Below, piece by piece: positions 1 to 10,380 of a stretch of DNA of 64,000 nucleotides. Source of the stretch: Panax quinquefolius (lineage: Eukaryota > Streptophyta > Magnoliopsida > Apiales > Araliaceae); NCBI GenBank assembly GCA_020205615.1, contig CM035170.1, positions 7,372,311 to 7,436,310 of the forward strand, in the 5' to 3' direction. A model generated the notes under the pieces. It was not told where the DNA came from and did no database searches. It was given only the letters and a program-made list of their open reading frames with translations. Made by a program: the position numbers and the translations under genes. Every line of letters begins with the position of its first letter. The stretch's first letter is position 1.

Positions 1-666
1 GGAGTTTTCCAATAAGGATTTCTCCTTATTGGCCAGAATTAGGTGATGCTTAAACCTCTCCTTACGTAACTTTCTAGACATTGCCAATAATGTTATCTAA
101 TAATATCATTCGGATAATATGAATTATTGCTTCGATAATGGAAAATACTTGTAGAAAGACAATTATTGAAACAACAATAATATAAAATATCAACGCAAAG
201 AATTATTGAATCAATAAAATAAAATAATTTGAGCGATCATCGTAATAATTATTGAGTAGTGCTTTCACGTAAGAATCAATAATTGGTGCAATACCGTATG
301 CCATCTTCTTTGTGCAACAACGCATATTATTGTGTTTTAACCACCGGTATTCCAACAAGATTATCTGTAATAACTACGCTGTTATTTATAAACAACATAT
401 ACTTGTCGTTTTCTTCATCCAATCGCTTTCCGTTATGGGGCCCACACAAGGCTGTGCCGTCGTACGAATATTCCTCGATAGTAAAAATATTCCACGACCG
501 AACGATTATTCCCTAACAATAAAGAATATTTTATAACCACTTACTTATTTGAGATATTTGCGCATTTTACCCATAACTAACCACATTAATCAATTCAACC
601 CTTACTATTTCAAAATAATAAATAGAGAAAATTCCATTATATAAAAAAAAAAATTGGGGTCTTACA
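1..666 (-). mobile_element. Element I 3' LTR (subfamily A), cut by window edge
   Basis: The sequence matches the reverse complement of the start of the LTRs at 10841 and 18078. It ends at 666 in gggtcttaca, the reverse of the TGTAAGACCC start that all these LTRs share. The next bases are a reversed polypurine tract, so in element orientation this is the 3' LTR. Only its first 666 bases lie in the window. There is no host gene here; short open frames in this stretch are LTR shadows. Confidence 0.88.
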
Positions 667-680
667 ATCTCCCCTCCTTA
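667..680 (-). other. Polypurine tract of element I
   Basis: Read on the minus strand this is taaggaggggagat, a purine run directly against the 3' LTR. The same run is found at 18065-18076 and 58069-58080. It would prime plus-strand DNA synthesis. Confidence 0.8.
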
Positions 681-689
681 TTAAATTTC

Positions 690-1070
690 GTCCTCGAAAT
701 TGACGTACGTACCTGGCGTTTCGAAAAGGTGAAAATACCTCATTTTTATTTCTGATTCCAACTCCCAGGTCATTTCTTCAATAGCATGGTTCCTTCACAA
801 GACCTTAACTTGTGGTATAACCTTTGTGCGTAGGACATGCTCCTTTAGATCTTGACTGGTACTTCCTTGTACGTTAAATCTTCGGTTATCTCATCTGATT
901 CTAACTCAATAATGTGGTTCGGGTCATCCACATATTTACGTAACATCGATACGCGAAAAACGTTATAAACACGCGTCATACTTGGCGGTAAAACGAGTCT
1001 ATAGGCCACAGTTCCTATTCGATCGATGATTTCAAATGGACTAATAAATCGAAGGTTTGAGCTTTCCTCA
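690..1070 (-). pseudogene. Integrase C-terminus and chromodomain remnant, element I
   Basis: The minus-strand translation gives VIPQVKV, then RNH, EEMTWELE and the DPNH linker. This is the same C-terminal module as the open copy at 57681-58055. It is a chromodomain-like fold following the integrase; in chromoviruses this module is thought to steer integration to marked chromatin. The Trp of the VLWRNH motif is a TGA stop (codon complement at 795-797). The part towards 1070 matches the FGKRGKL-PRF-GPF region downstream of the integrase core. The reading frame breaks repeatedly. Confidence 0.75.
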
Positions 1071-1075
1071 CATCG

Positions 1076-1335
1076 CCAATTCTCGCTTTTGGAATAACAA
1101 CTTCTTGTACCTCCTTCTTCATATTCATCAGCTCCGGTGTGTAGCTTGAACAGTTTTAACTTTATCGATTAAAGTCGATTCTACTCGTATATCATCATGT
1201 GAGTCCCTAGAGTCTTTAACTCTATATCTATCATTTGTAAGTTATATGAAATGGGTCTTTGACAATATCGCACTCGTACTTGTATACGATCTTTTACTCA
1301 ACACGTCAGCTACCACGTTCGCTTTTTCAGGATGG
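1076..1335 (-). pseudogene. RNase H end and RNase H-integrase linker remnant, element I
   Basis: The minus strand shows a linker like [12 protein letters not shown] near 1085-1130. It also shows the end of RNase H (KANVVADVLS) near 1285-1330. The integrase zinc finger and DDE core that should lie between this and the preceding entry are missing. By comparison with element VII, about 0.96 kb has been lost at the junction near 1075-1085. Confidence 0.65.
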
Positions 1336-1545
1336 TATGGTCAGAACATGTGCCGAAATGAGTCTCTTCTTGAGTTCTTCGAAGATCTTCCCACATTCCT
1401 TGTTCCATTCGAATTTTATATCTCTACGAGTCAGCTGCGTTAATGGAATAGCGATTCAAGAATATCCTTCAACGAATCTCCGATAATAACTAACTAAGCC
1501 TAGAAAGCTACGTATTTCGATTACCGACTTAGGTTGCTCTCATCG
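1336..1545 (-). pseudogene. RT thumb and RNase H N-terminal remnant, element I
   Basis: The minus strand carries fragments equivalent to YYRRFVEG and to the EC-K-F-EL-KRL stretch at the RT/RNase H boundary; compare 47930-48090 in element VII. The RNase H core is absent, with about 320 bp missing relative to element VII at the junction near 1335. Frames are broken. Confidence 0.6.
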
Positions 1546-1675
1546 CGACTCATATCCCAACCTTGGATAAGACGTCCACAATGACACCTATCGCTTTACT
1601 ATCGCATCGAATATGGCGTCCCCAACGGAGAGTGCGGCTTCGTGCATTCCACAAAGGAAGTCACCAGATAGAGGC
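1546..1675. other. Filler segment replacing the RT core
   Basis: These 130 bp lie where about 570 bp of RT core should be (equivalent to roughly 47300-47870 in element VII). They do not translate as RT. Read on the minus strand, 1615-1638 matches 43118-43140 at 22 of 24 positions, and similarity extends over roughly 55 bp. The latter lies in the tail of element IV. Confidence 0.55.
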
Positions 1676-1990
1676 TCGGTTATCAACTTCTATAGTTGGG
1701 TTTTTAACTCCTGAAGTTCAATAGGAGCCATTCGATATGAGATTTTAGAAATGGGTTTTGTACCGGGTTCAAAGTCGATACAGAATTCAATATCACGCTC
1801 TGGGAGTAGGCCAGGAAATACGTCAGGAAATTTACTAACAATAGAAATATCATTCAAATCTGACGTATTTTTGTTCAAGTCCATAACATGGGCTAAGAAA
1901 ACTTAACATCCGTTTTTCAATAAACGAATGACTTTATGGCTTGATATGAAAGTGTTTGACTTCAATGGTTTGGTTGCTTGAATTCGAATA
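1676..1990 (-). pseudogene. Protease-RT linker and RT fingers start, element I
   Basis: An open stretch at 1690-1884 reads [18 protein letters not shown], then [15 protein letters not shown] and [15 protein letters not shown]. This is the conserved entry to plant Ty3/gypsy RT. The sequence breaks off just after the ELKTQL motif, where RT fingers and palm should follow. Upstream on the same strand is the protease. Confidence 0.8.
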
Positions 1991-2061
1991 ACAGGTTGCT
2001 TAGGAATATAAAAACTAACAACCTTACCAAAGAAATTAATCTTGGCATGATGAGTAGTTAA

Positions 2062-2340
2062 TCAATCAATCCCTAAAATCACATCAAAAGCAAGTATCTT
2101 TAAAGAAATAAGGTCAACAGGTAATGTGATGGTGCCAACTTGGATCAAACAAGATTTATAAACAGTGGATGTGATGAAAGTTTCTTCTAACGGAGTCTCC
2201 ACAGATAAATCAAAGTCTAATTTCTCCGGAGTCAAGTTTAAACGTTGAGCACACGCAGGAGAAATAAATGAATGGGTAGCACCGGTATCTAGTAAGGTAT
2301 AACCATCGCATGAATTTATGATTAGCTTACCCGTGATCAC
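2062..2340 (-). pseudogene. Aspartic protease domain, element I
   Basis: This 92-codon open frame is a retropepsin-like protease. LLDTGATHSF is the active-site motif with its catalytic Asp, and FDVILGID is the second conserved strand. The family acts as a dimer that cuts the polyprotein. The frame overlaps the gag frame by 4 bases but in a different phase. In element VII the gag-protease join is continuous, so a frameshift sits near 2345. It probably belongs to one gag-pol frame rather than being separate. Confidence 0.85.
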
Positions 2341-3556
2341 CTCATTTGGGTTCTCGCATGATGACTGATCCGATCACGACAAACGCCTTCCAGAACCGCT
2401 GACTTTGACTTTTCTGGGACAGCCTTTTGAGTCACCATCCCCGTTGGACTTGGTTTCACTACAGTGCAATCTCGAGCGATATATCCTTCATTTCCACAAT
2501 TATAACATACCTTAAACTGTTGTGGGCATTTTGGGCTGATATGTCCTTCTTTTCCGCACTTATAGCATATGACCGGTGGTCGTTCTCCTCCCTTGGAACC
2601 AGTTGTTGCTGGTGCTGACGTCTTTGTATTGTTATTGTTGAATCTCCTCTTTTTAAAATCTCCTCCCGACTCACTTCTTCTATTCTCATGGCCATGATTA
2701 CCACCAGAGTGGTTGCCGCTCTTATCCGTATTTTTCTTTCTCCGCTGGTTATCGTTGTTCTGATGACTGATGTCACCGGTATGATCCTGGCTGTGGTCCC
2801 TCGGTTGAACGTACTCGTTATCTCGCTCTAATAATTGAGCCCTGTTGATAACATCTGAATAGAGAGAAAATTTATGTAAAATGAGATATTGACGTATGCC
2901 GGGTTTCAAATCTCTCAGAAACATCCGCGTCATACGTTCTTCATTCTCCACCAAATGAGGTGCAAACCTGGACAACTCTGCAAATTTCGCCTCGTACTGG
3001 GACATCGTCATGTTATTCTGCTCCAGTCTAATAAACTCTACTTCCTTCATATGATGAATACTTTTAAGAAAGTACTTGTCATTGAACAGTTTTTGAAACG
3101 TTTCCCAAGATATGCTAAGTGCGCTGGATGGGTACGCTTCACAGATTCCCACCAGTAATCTACCTCATTACGGAACATAAAGGTGGCGAATGGTACTTTC
3201 TGTTCCTCCGTGCATCCCAAGACATCAAATATCTTGGTAATTTGGTTGACCCACGTCTCCGCCTTAATCGGATCCGGCTTTCCCCAGAATTCTGGTGGTC
3301 CCAACTCCTTGAACTGCTTGGTTGTGACAAACCGTGAATTGCTATCATTTCCTCCTTATTTTGAACACGAGTCTCCCTCGTCTGATTTTGCATGAACTGA
3401 AAAAAGCTTCTAAACATCCCATCGTTCATCATCCGCTCGGTGGTGTTTATTCATAGGAGGAACATCGCCGTCACTGTTGCACGCTTCTCCTCGTTGGTGA
3501 GTACAAAGCGCCTCCACTATTTCATTTACTCCATTGTTAACATTCTCGATTGCCAT
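2337..3556 (-). pseudogene. gag, element I
   Basis: The start is taken as the ATG whose complement is 3554-3556 (MAIENVNNG), which corresponds to MANENVNNG in element III and MTSENVENS in element VII. A 271-codon frame (2337-3152) carries the capsid region, including YEAKFAELSRFAPHLVENE and MFLRDLKPGIRQYL. A basic Asn/Arg-rich linker follows, then two CCHC zinc knuckles, CYKCGKEGHISPKC and CYNCGNEGYIARDC. The segment 3160-3432 continues upstream in another frame. This is the best-preserved gag in the window. It would form the particle and bind RNA. Confidence 0.85.
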
Positions 3557-3728
3557 TCTTAAATCATCGCCATAAACAAGGGTTAATTAAATAAATTAAC
3601 AAATCACATAATACCCTATATTATGGCCAAACCAACAAATAAGCTTAGGTAGGACACACTAGCGAAGGATTTACTCGCCTCTCTCTCTCCTAGTTCTATT
3701 CCCGATCTCTGCCAGAGATCATATCCCT

Positions 3729-3745
3729 AAGCTCGATATTAACCA
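3729..3745 (-). other. Primer-binding site of element I (degenerate)
   Basis: Read on the minus strand, the bases next to the LTR are tggttaatatcgagctt. The intact form in this family is tggtatcagagc, complementary to the 3' end of initiator tRNA-Met. The differences fall around the CAG of that motif. Confidence 0.65.
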
Positions 3746-4595
3746 TGTGACGCCCCCAAAATAGGTATACATCACCCATTCTCGAGTCGCCAAATACATG
3801 ATGCGTAAACAACTACAACTTTAGTAATACAACATAAAAAGCTGAGAGTTTAAATACAAATATTGTCATCTGATAATATCCACACTCAAATAAGTCCTCA
3901 TTAATTATTGATACATTATTTTACAAAATGGTGAGGACTACTAAAACTACTTTTTAGAACCTTCATTCCATACCCCGACTAGTACTCGCTACATTCCCGC
4001 CTCTTGAGAAGAAAAATGGAACAAAAAGGAAAAGGGTGAGCTCAACTAGCCCAGTAAAGAATATTATGACTAAGATAACATTGAATAAATTATTGTTAGT
4101 CTTCAACAGAAAAAATCGATAAAATACAATGACAACAAGTTTCGGATCAATATTCATGAATGAAAATAATAATTCATTAGAAGAGTTAAATAGAGAATAA
4201 AATCTATTATCTTCTATATATGAATTTAAAAGTCTATCATCAACATTGTATCCCTTTAACATCAATAAACATATATCTGGAATCAAATATTCATCTTTAC
4301 ACTACAGGCCAAAGATATTCATCAGTCGGTCATGTTCATCTCAACACATGTTCATCTTTGCACTACGGGCTAAAGATATTCATCAAGAAATCATTCATCT
4401 TTGCACTACAGGCCAAAGATATTCAGTTATATCATCATTTAGGACTGAGAATGATGAAAAATATATTTTAAAGAAAACTAATCCAATGAGACAAAAGAAA
4501 AAATAGTAAGGATTCGTACTTCGATTTATCCATGTTCAAAAATACTCCATAATAAACTATTGTGGAGCAGAATTCAAAAATAAAGATCAAACTAA
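3746..4595 (-). mobile_element. Element I 5' LTR, segment 1 of 3
   Basis: It begins tgtgacgcccccaaaatagg, the reversed LTR 3' end. It contains the conserved block aaagggtgagctcaactag at 4031-4049 and reversed copies of the 'AAAGATATTCATC...TTTGCACTA' repeats at 4270-4440. It is interrupted at 4596 by element II and resumes at 10381. Small open frames here, such as 4246-4506, are translations of the repeats. Confidence 0.88.
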
Positions 4596-6022
4596 TGAGT
4601 GAGTTTTATACACATGAATTGAGTGCGTTTGAGCTTAATCTTTTGGATGTTTTTAAGTATTTATGTCTATTCATGCATGTTTTATGTTGTTTTATAGGAA
4701 TTAGGACAAAAGTTACTTGGATCGACGATTGGGGTGGCTAGATGTGCGTTTTCGGCTTGCCATTTACACAACAGTCACTTCAGAGCCAATTTGAGTATTT
4801 CTCGAGACCTTATTTCGAAAAACTCAAAGAATGAAAGTTGTAGATCTACTTCTCCTCTTTTCGGAACATCTTGAATCATCAAAATCTAAGTTCGGACGAA
4901 GAAGTTATGGCTATTTTCCCAAAGGACGTCGGAGTAGAAAATGTCAGAACATGTGGCAGCGCCGGGGCGCCCATTTTTGACACCTTTTTGACTTCAAATA
5001 GGATTGGGTTTGTTCCTAAGCTAAAAATTGGACTTGTAACCTATAAATACATGATGTAAGGCATATAATAAAGGGAGATTACATAGATTAGATTAAAGAT
5101 ACACTCCATTAGATTAGAACATAAACCCTAGTTCTTATTAGTTTTGGAGATTGAAGTAACTTGGAGATCATTGAAGATCAAGAGCAAGAGCAAGAGGGGA
5201 GCATCAGATTTACTGACAACAGATTCTATTCTCTTCTCTTATCATACTTTTATCTTTTAATGTCTATTCAGTTGTGGATTCTTCGTTTCCATTCATTAAT
5301 TATGAACTAACTCTTTTATTAAGATTTCAATTGAACCTTTTATGTCTATAAATTAGATATTTGATTTATTTCAATTAATTGTGTCAAAGTGAATTGTTTA
5401 TCTTGTCTTGTGCTTATTGCTTAATTATTTGATCAGTAATTACCTTGTTACTCTATAAGGAATTGGAAGAGGAATTCTAGGGTTAGAACTGGGCATGATA
5501 ACATGTGACTTAGTTATTTGCATGGTGAATAATTAGGTTTGTGAATTGAATGGAAATATCTGTTCGCCGCAATGTAACACATAAGGAATTGGGATTGGAA
5601 AGAGTTTAATTCAATTGTTTTGCATAAGAATATAGCAAGATTAATCTGGATTAAATAGAAGGCAATTAATCACTTGAAAAAGGACTTTTGGCATTTGAGA
5701 ATTCCTGTTAACAATTCAGTAGGCATAATAATTGGGATAATTGGATAATTGATTTATAATTCATAATTGGGGATATTGAAGTCTTAATCTTTATTTATTT
5801 CAATTAATTTTAAAGTAATCTAGTTCTAATTGATTAATTTAGTTTTCTTAATTAGAAAAATCACAATTTATGGTTGTTTAAATAAAATTGATTTGGTTAA
5901 GAGTTAGTACTTGGTAATTTTTATTAAATAATTCCTTGTGGGAACGATACTTTTCTTATCACTTTATTACTTGTTGACCGTGTATACTTGCACGTATATT
6001 TTGATTGTGAAATCGATCAACA
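4596..6022 (+). mobile_element. Element II 5' LTR
   Basis: This LTR runs from tgagtgagttttatac to cgatcaaca. It is near-identical to 8840-10380 but lacks about 120 bp of GC-rich sequence present there at 9197-9335. A TATA-like cctataaataca lies at 5039-5050. Confidence 0.87.
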
Positions 6023-6028
6023 AGTTTT

Positions 6029-6045
6029 TGGCGCCGTTGCCGGGG
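6029..6045 (+). other. Primer-binding site, tRNA-Asp type, element II
   Basis: The 17 bases tggcgccgttgccgggg lie six bases after the LTR. They are complementary to the 3' end of plant tRNA-Asp (ending CCCCGGCAACGGCGCCA). Athila-group elements commonly use this primer. Confidence 0.9.
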
Positions 6046-6157
6046 AATTAATTTAATAATTATTTACCAATATTAATTTCAATCAAATTAGTCTTAATTT
6101 AAACATTTTTATTTTTATTTTTAATTCTCTTCCTATATTTCTCTCTTTTCAGGTACC

Positions 6158-7246
6158 ATGGATGACTTTGCGTATCAATGGCCATACATGAACATGACTC
6201 AACCAAGGGGAGCGGAGATTGACAGACTCGAGAAACTTTCAGCATTGTCAGCACAGATGGAGACACTTTCAAGGATGTTTGAAGCTTTTGAAGCTCAACG
6301 TCGTGAAAGTGTGGCAGTTACTTGTGAATATTGTGCTGGAAATCATATGAGTCATCAATGCTCCATCAGTTTCGAGCCGGTACAGTATAGTGGTGATTAC
6401 CCCAACAGTTATGTCTATCCCAACAACTATCATCAGGATTGGGGGTATCACCCGGATTTTTCATGGAGTAACAATCAAGATCAATTTTATGCTCCAAGGC
6501 CAACATACCCACCGGATTTCTCGTGTCCACCTCCACAACAATAGGAAGAACATTCAAATTGGGAGGAAGCATTGGAAAAATTTATTAAAGCTTTTGAAAA
6601 AAGGAACGAGGAACAAGACAAGAAAATGAATCAAGTAGAGCTGAATTTGCAAAGCCAAGGGGCGTCGATCAAGAATCTGGAAAATCAATTGGGGTAGATA
6701 GCACATGCGTTGAACAACCGTCCTCAATACACTTGGCTCTATGACATGGATGACGAGACTGATGATGAGCCCGAACCAAATCTGCAATCGAATGTGCCAA
6801 ATGATATAGATGTTGAAAGAGAGGAAAGACTTGGAGACCAACAAAAGGAGATCGGCAAAGATCTAACTTTGAGTACCAACGAAGATGAGCCAATTTTGAT
6901 AGTGTCCCATGTACCTTCTCCACCAAAGTTCAAGAATCCGTGCAGTCATGTCGTCGGCAAAGCTCTTGGTGACGTAAGAGCTAGTACAGTTGTGAAGTCA
7001 TGGTGGGATGAAAAGGAGAAGATAGAGGAAGATTCCATTATATTTATTAAGCTTCAATGCCCCAATTTGCTCATCGACATAATGGAGGAAACACCTAGTG
7101 GTTTGCTGTACTTAATGGGGATCCTATCTAAAAAGATCATGCTAGGTGACTTAAACTCAATGGGCATTACAATTGGGAACCTCCCGAAAGAGACATTATT
7201 ACTGATGGATGGAGGGTTCCTCAATTTTCGTAGGGGAATTGGATAG
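6158..7246 (+). pseudogene. Athila-like gag fragment fused to an unrecognised C-terminal region, two amber stops
   Basis: One frame of 363 codons starts at MDDFAYQW and is cut only by TAG at 6542-6544 and TAG at 6695-6697. Residues 1-45 look helical. Residues 53-66 form a CEYCAGNHMSHQC zinc finger, followed by a Tyr/Asn/Pro-rich stretch ending HPDFSWSNNQ; this matches the Athila gag C-terminus. After the first stop come an acidic coiled-coil-like stretch and NLENQLG. Both stops fit a CAG-to-TAG change. From about 6880 on (VPSPPKFKNP to FRRGIG) I recognise no domain; it stands where pol would be. It might be a pol remnant or novel sequence. Confidence 0.7.
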
Positions 7247-8820
7247 AGAATTGAAGAAGTCAGGTTGAGACTATAAAACAAGCGCTTATTGGGAGGCAAC
7301 CCAAGTTTAATTTTTATTTTTAGTTTTTATTAGGTTTTATATTAGTAGTTTTGGATTTGCATTTATTTAGAATTTAATAAAATTGTTTCTATCATGGTTT
7401 ACAGGTTATTCAAGTCAAATTCAAGTGTGGTGCCCAATTTGTTCCATGTGCTTAGCCTATTCTCCAAACTTAGTGGACAAGGAGGAAGATTGCTATATTT
7501 TCAGGGAAGTCATCTGCTTTAATTTTTTCTAATTTAGTCATTGAGGACAATGTCTAGTTTAAGTTTGGGGGCATTTTAGTGTCGTATTGCATATAGTTAG
7601 TTATCTTCATGGTAGTTCATTTTTTTTATGTGTTAGCGTTGTGTTTTTTTTAGGTTGCATATAATACATGGTAGTTATTTGCATATTCATATATGTGTTG
7701 CATTAGTATGTGTTCATGTAGTGTATTGCATTAGTATGTGTTCATGTAGTATAATTGCATTTTTTTTGAATGAATCTGTGTGATCGGTTGGTGTGGTCTT
7801 AGCTCGGCCTATGATAAGATTGGTATTAATTGTTAACTTGAACAGTGTTGATAATTGATGATGAGTTCTAATTTTAAACATGAAGAAAATCTGAGCCTGT
7901 CTGAAACTTATGTTACCGGTTAGCAGTTAAAGTTTAACTATTTTAATCCATTTGGTTCAAGGGTTTCATAATTTGTTTATGGGGGAAAATCTTGGTTAAA
8001 ATTTAAGGAAATTAGTGAAATGGCGGTAAAGGTTGAAATGACGTAAAAGCTTGAGTTTCAGGGAATTTATGGGATATATATATACAAAATGAAAATGAAA
8101 AAAAAAAAGAAATGATGAAAAGAAAAAAAAAATAGAAAATCCAGAAAAAGAAAAAAAAAAATGAATAAACACCGTGGCATGCTTGTCTAGTTTTGTGGCC
8201 TTTGTTACTTGAGTAAGTAAACCCGAGGGGATTGTCTTTACACCTAGCGCCTAAGGTCTTAATGGCTTAGGAGTCGTTAGTCGAAAGCTCGTTAAGGTAG
8301 CACTGAAAAGCCTAAGGGAATAAGACATTGCACAGTCATGAGAAAAAAAAATTAAAAAAAATGAATAAAACACGAGAAAGAGCAAAAATGCCCTCGTGGT
8401 TGAATAAAAGTATACATAAATCTTGGATTTACCTTAAGACTTGGTAATTGCTTAGTTTTAACCGGAGTTGTCATGTTCACAAAAGTAATTGAATTGGAAC
8501 TGAAATTTTCCTTTTAAGAAGTTTGTTATGTGATTATCTTGAACTGTGGTTGGTTAGAATGGTTAACAAGCACACACACACAACATGGGTGATGACAGGT
8601 TTGGATTGATTAATTGGTTAGAGTTATGGACTTTGACTTGATTGGATATATTGTTTGAGTATCATTGATATCTTTGAGGCCTGTTGCTATATATCATATT
8701 GATTTATTACTAGGTTCATAGGTATATTAAGAAGTAGATCATGCATATGCATTCATGTAGTTGAGTTCGGTTGTTTATTTTTAGTTCTTTTGTATTTTTA
8801 CTTGAGGACAAACAAAGGTT
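7247..8820 (+). other. Non-coding 3' region of element II
   Basis: No coding potential is visible. The motif gcgcttattgggaggcaaccca at 7282-7303 is typical of the region after pol in Athila elements. A purine tract aagtttggggg at 7561-7571 follows ttgaggacaa; the same arrangement recurs at the true 3' end. A-rich stretches at 8090-8165 and 8340-8365 bracket a block holding the small inverted repeat cctaag/cttagg near 8250-8271. A short (ca)n run lies at 8570-8583. Confidence 0.6.
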
Positions 8821-8839
8821 TAAGTTTGGGGGTATTTGT
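8821..8839 (+). other. Polypurine tract of element II
   Basis: The bases taagtttgggggtatttgt directly precede the 3' LTR. The upstream ttgaggaca at 8802 matches the internal copy at 7541. Confidence 0.75.
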
Positions 8840-10380
8840 TGAGTGAGTTTTATACACATGAATTGAGTGCGTTTGAGCTTAATCTTTTGGATGTTTTTAA
8901 GTGTTTATGTCTATTCATGCATGTTTTATATTGTTTTGTAGGAATTGGGACAAAAGTTACTTGGATCGACGTTTGGGGTGGCTAGATGCGCGTTTTCGGC
9001 TTGCCATTTACACAGCAGTCACTTTAGAGCCAATTTGAGTATTTCTCGGGACCTTATTTCGAAAAACTCAAAGAATGAAAGTTGTAGATCTACTTCTCCT
9101 CTTTCCGGAACATCTTGAATCATCAAAATCAAAGTTCGGACAAAGAGGTTATGGCCATTTTCCCAAAGGATGTCGGAGCAGAAAATGTCGTATCGACATG
9201 TGGCGCACTGGGGCGCCCATTTTTATTTCTATGCCCAGCGCCGGCACCTTCGGGGAGCAGTGTTTGAGCGTCGTGCCCAGCGCTGGGGCACTGGGGAAGT
9301 GCTTGGTGCGGCCTGGATGCGTTTTTGGGCTAATTTTGACACCTTTTTGACTTCAAATAGGATTGGGTTTGTTCCTAAGCTAAAAATCGGACTTGTAACC
9401 TATAAATACATGATGTAAGGCATATAATAAAGGGAGATTACATAGATTAGATTAGAAATACACTCCATTAGATTAGAACATAAACCCTAGTTCTTATTAG
9501 TTTTGGAGATTGAAGCAACTTGGAGATCATCAAGATCAAGAAGCGAAGCAAGAGGGGGAGCATCGATTTCTTCGACAACAGATTCTATTCCTTCTCTTAT
9601 CATACTTTTATCTTTTAATGTCTATTCAGTTGTGGATTCTTCGTTTCCATTCATTAATTATGAACTAACTCTTTTATTAAGATTTTAATTGAACCTTTTA
9701 TGTCTATAAATTAGTTATTTGATTTTTTCCAATTAATTGTGTCAAAGTGAATTGTTTATCTTGTCTTGTGCTTATTGCTTAATTATTTGATAAGTAATTA
9801 CCTTGTTGCTCTATAAGGAATTGGAAGAGGAATTCTAGGGTTAGAACTGGGCATGATAACATGTGACTTAGTTATTTGCATGGTGAATAATTAGGTTTGT
9901 GAATTGAATGGAAATATCTGTTCGCCGCATGTAACACATAAGGAATTGGGATTGGAAAGAGTTTAATTCAATTGTTTTGCATAGGAATATAACGAGATTA
10001 ATCTGGATTAAATAGAAGGCAATTGATCACTTGGAAAAAGGACTTTTGGCATTTGAGAATTTATGCTAACAATTCAGTAGGCATAATAATTGGGATAATT
10101 GGATAATTGATTTATAATTCATAATTGGGGATATTGAAGTCTTAATCTTTATTTATTTCAATTAATTTTAAAGTAATTTAGTTCTAATTGATTAATTTAG
10201 TTTTCTTAATTAGAAAAATCACAATTTATGGTTGTTTAAATAAAATTGATTTGGTTAAGAGTTAGTACTTGGTAATTTTTATTAAATAATTCCTCGTGGG
10301 AACGATACTTTTCTTATCACTTTATTACTTGTTGACCGTGTATATTTGCACGTATATTTTGATTGTGAAACCGATCAACA
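8840..10380 (+). mobile_element. Element II 3' LTR
   Basis: This is a direct repeat of 4596-6022, 1541 bp long. The extra length is a GC-rich segment at about 9197-9335 with repeats around gcccagcg and ggggcgccc. That segment gives a short open frame (9075-9350) that I do not regard as a gene. Confidence 0.87.

Larger units (their letters stand above)
4596..10380 (+). mobile_element. Element II: non-autonomous Athila-like LTR retrotransposon
   Basis: Two direct LTRs (4596-6022 and 8840-10380) flank a 2.8-kb internal region. The internal region has a tRNA-Asp primer-binding site, a gag-like frame and a purine tract, but no protease, RT, RNase H or integrase. The zinc-finger and FSWSN region of the gag-like protein and the gcgc..gggaggcaaccca motif are typical of Athila. 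A clear 5-bp target duplication is not visible (actaa on the left, aaaat on the right). The flanks align as one LTR sequence when the element is removed. Confidence 0.85.

Noticed and set aside
283..536. Two overlapping 74-77 codon frames near the window start
   Set aside because: They lie entirely in the reversed LTR of element I and match no protein features; overlapping frames in the same LTR part occur by chance.
4246..4506. Open frames in the reversed LTR (4220-4506) with Leu/Ile/Thr-rich peptides
   Set aside because: They run through the AAAGATATTCATC repeats of the LTR, have no domain and recur as broken forms in the other LTR copies.
6029..6045. tRNA gene fragment
   Set aside because: Only the complement of the tRNA 3' end is present, directly after an LTR; it is a primer-binding site, not a tRNA gene.
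8090..8165. Long A-rich run as a poly(A) tail of a LINE or retrocopy
   Set aside because: It lies inside element II between its post-pol motif and PPT, is mixed with G and T, and has no upstream LINE sequence or flanking duplication.
9075..9350. GC-rich open frames in the element II 3' LTR
   Set aside because: They depend on a segment missing from the other LTR and have no recognisable domain; the higher GC comes from short repeats.
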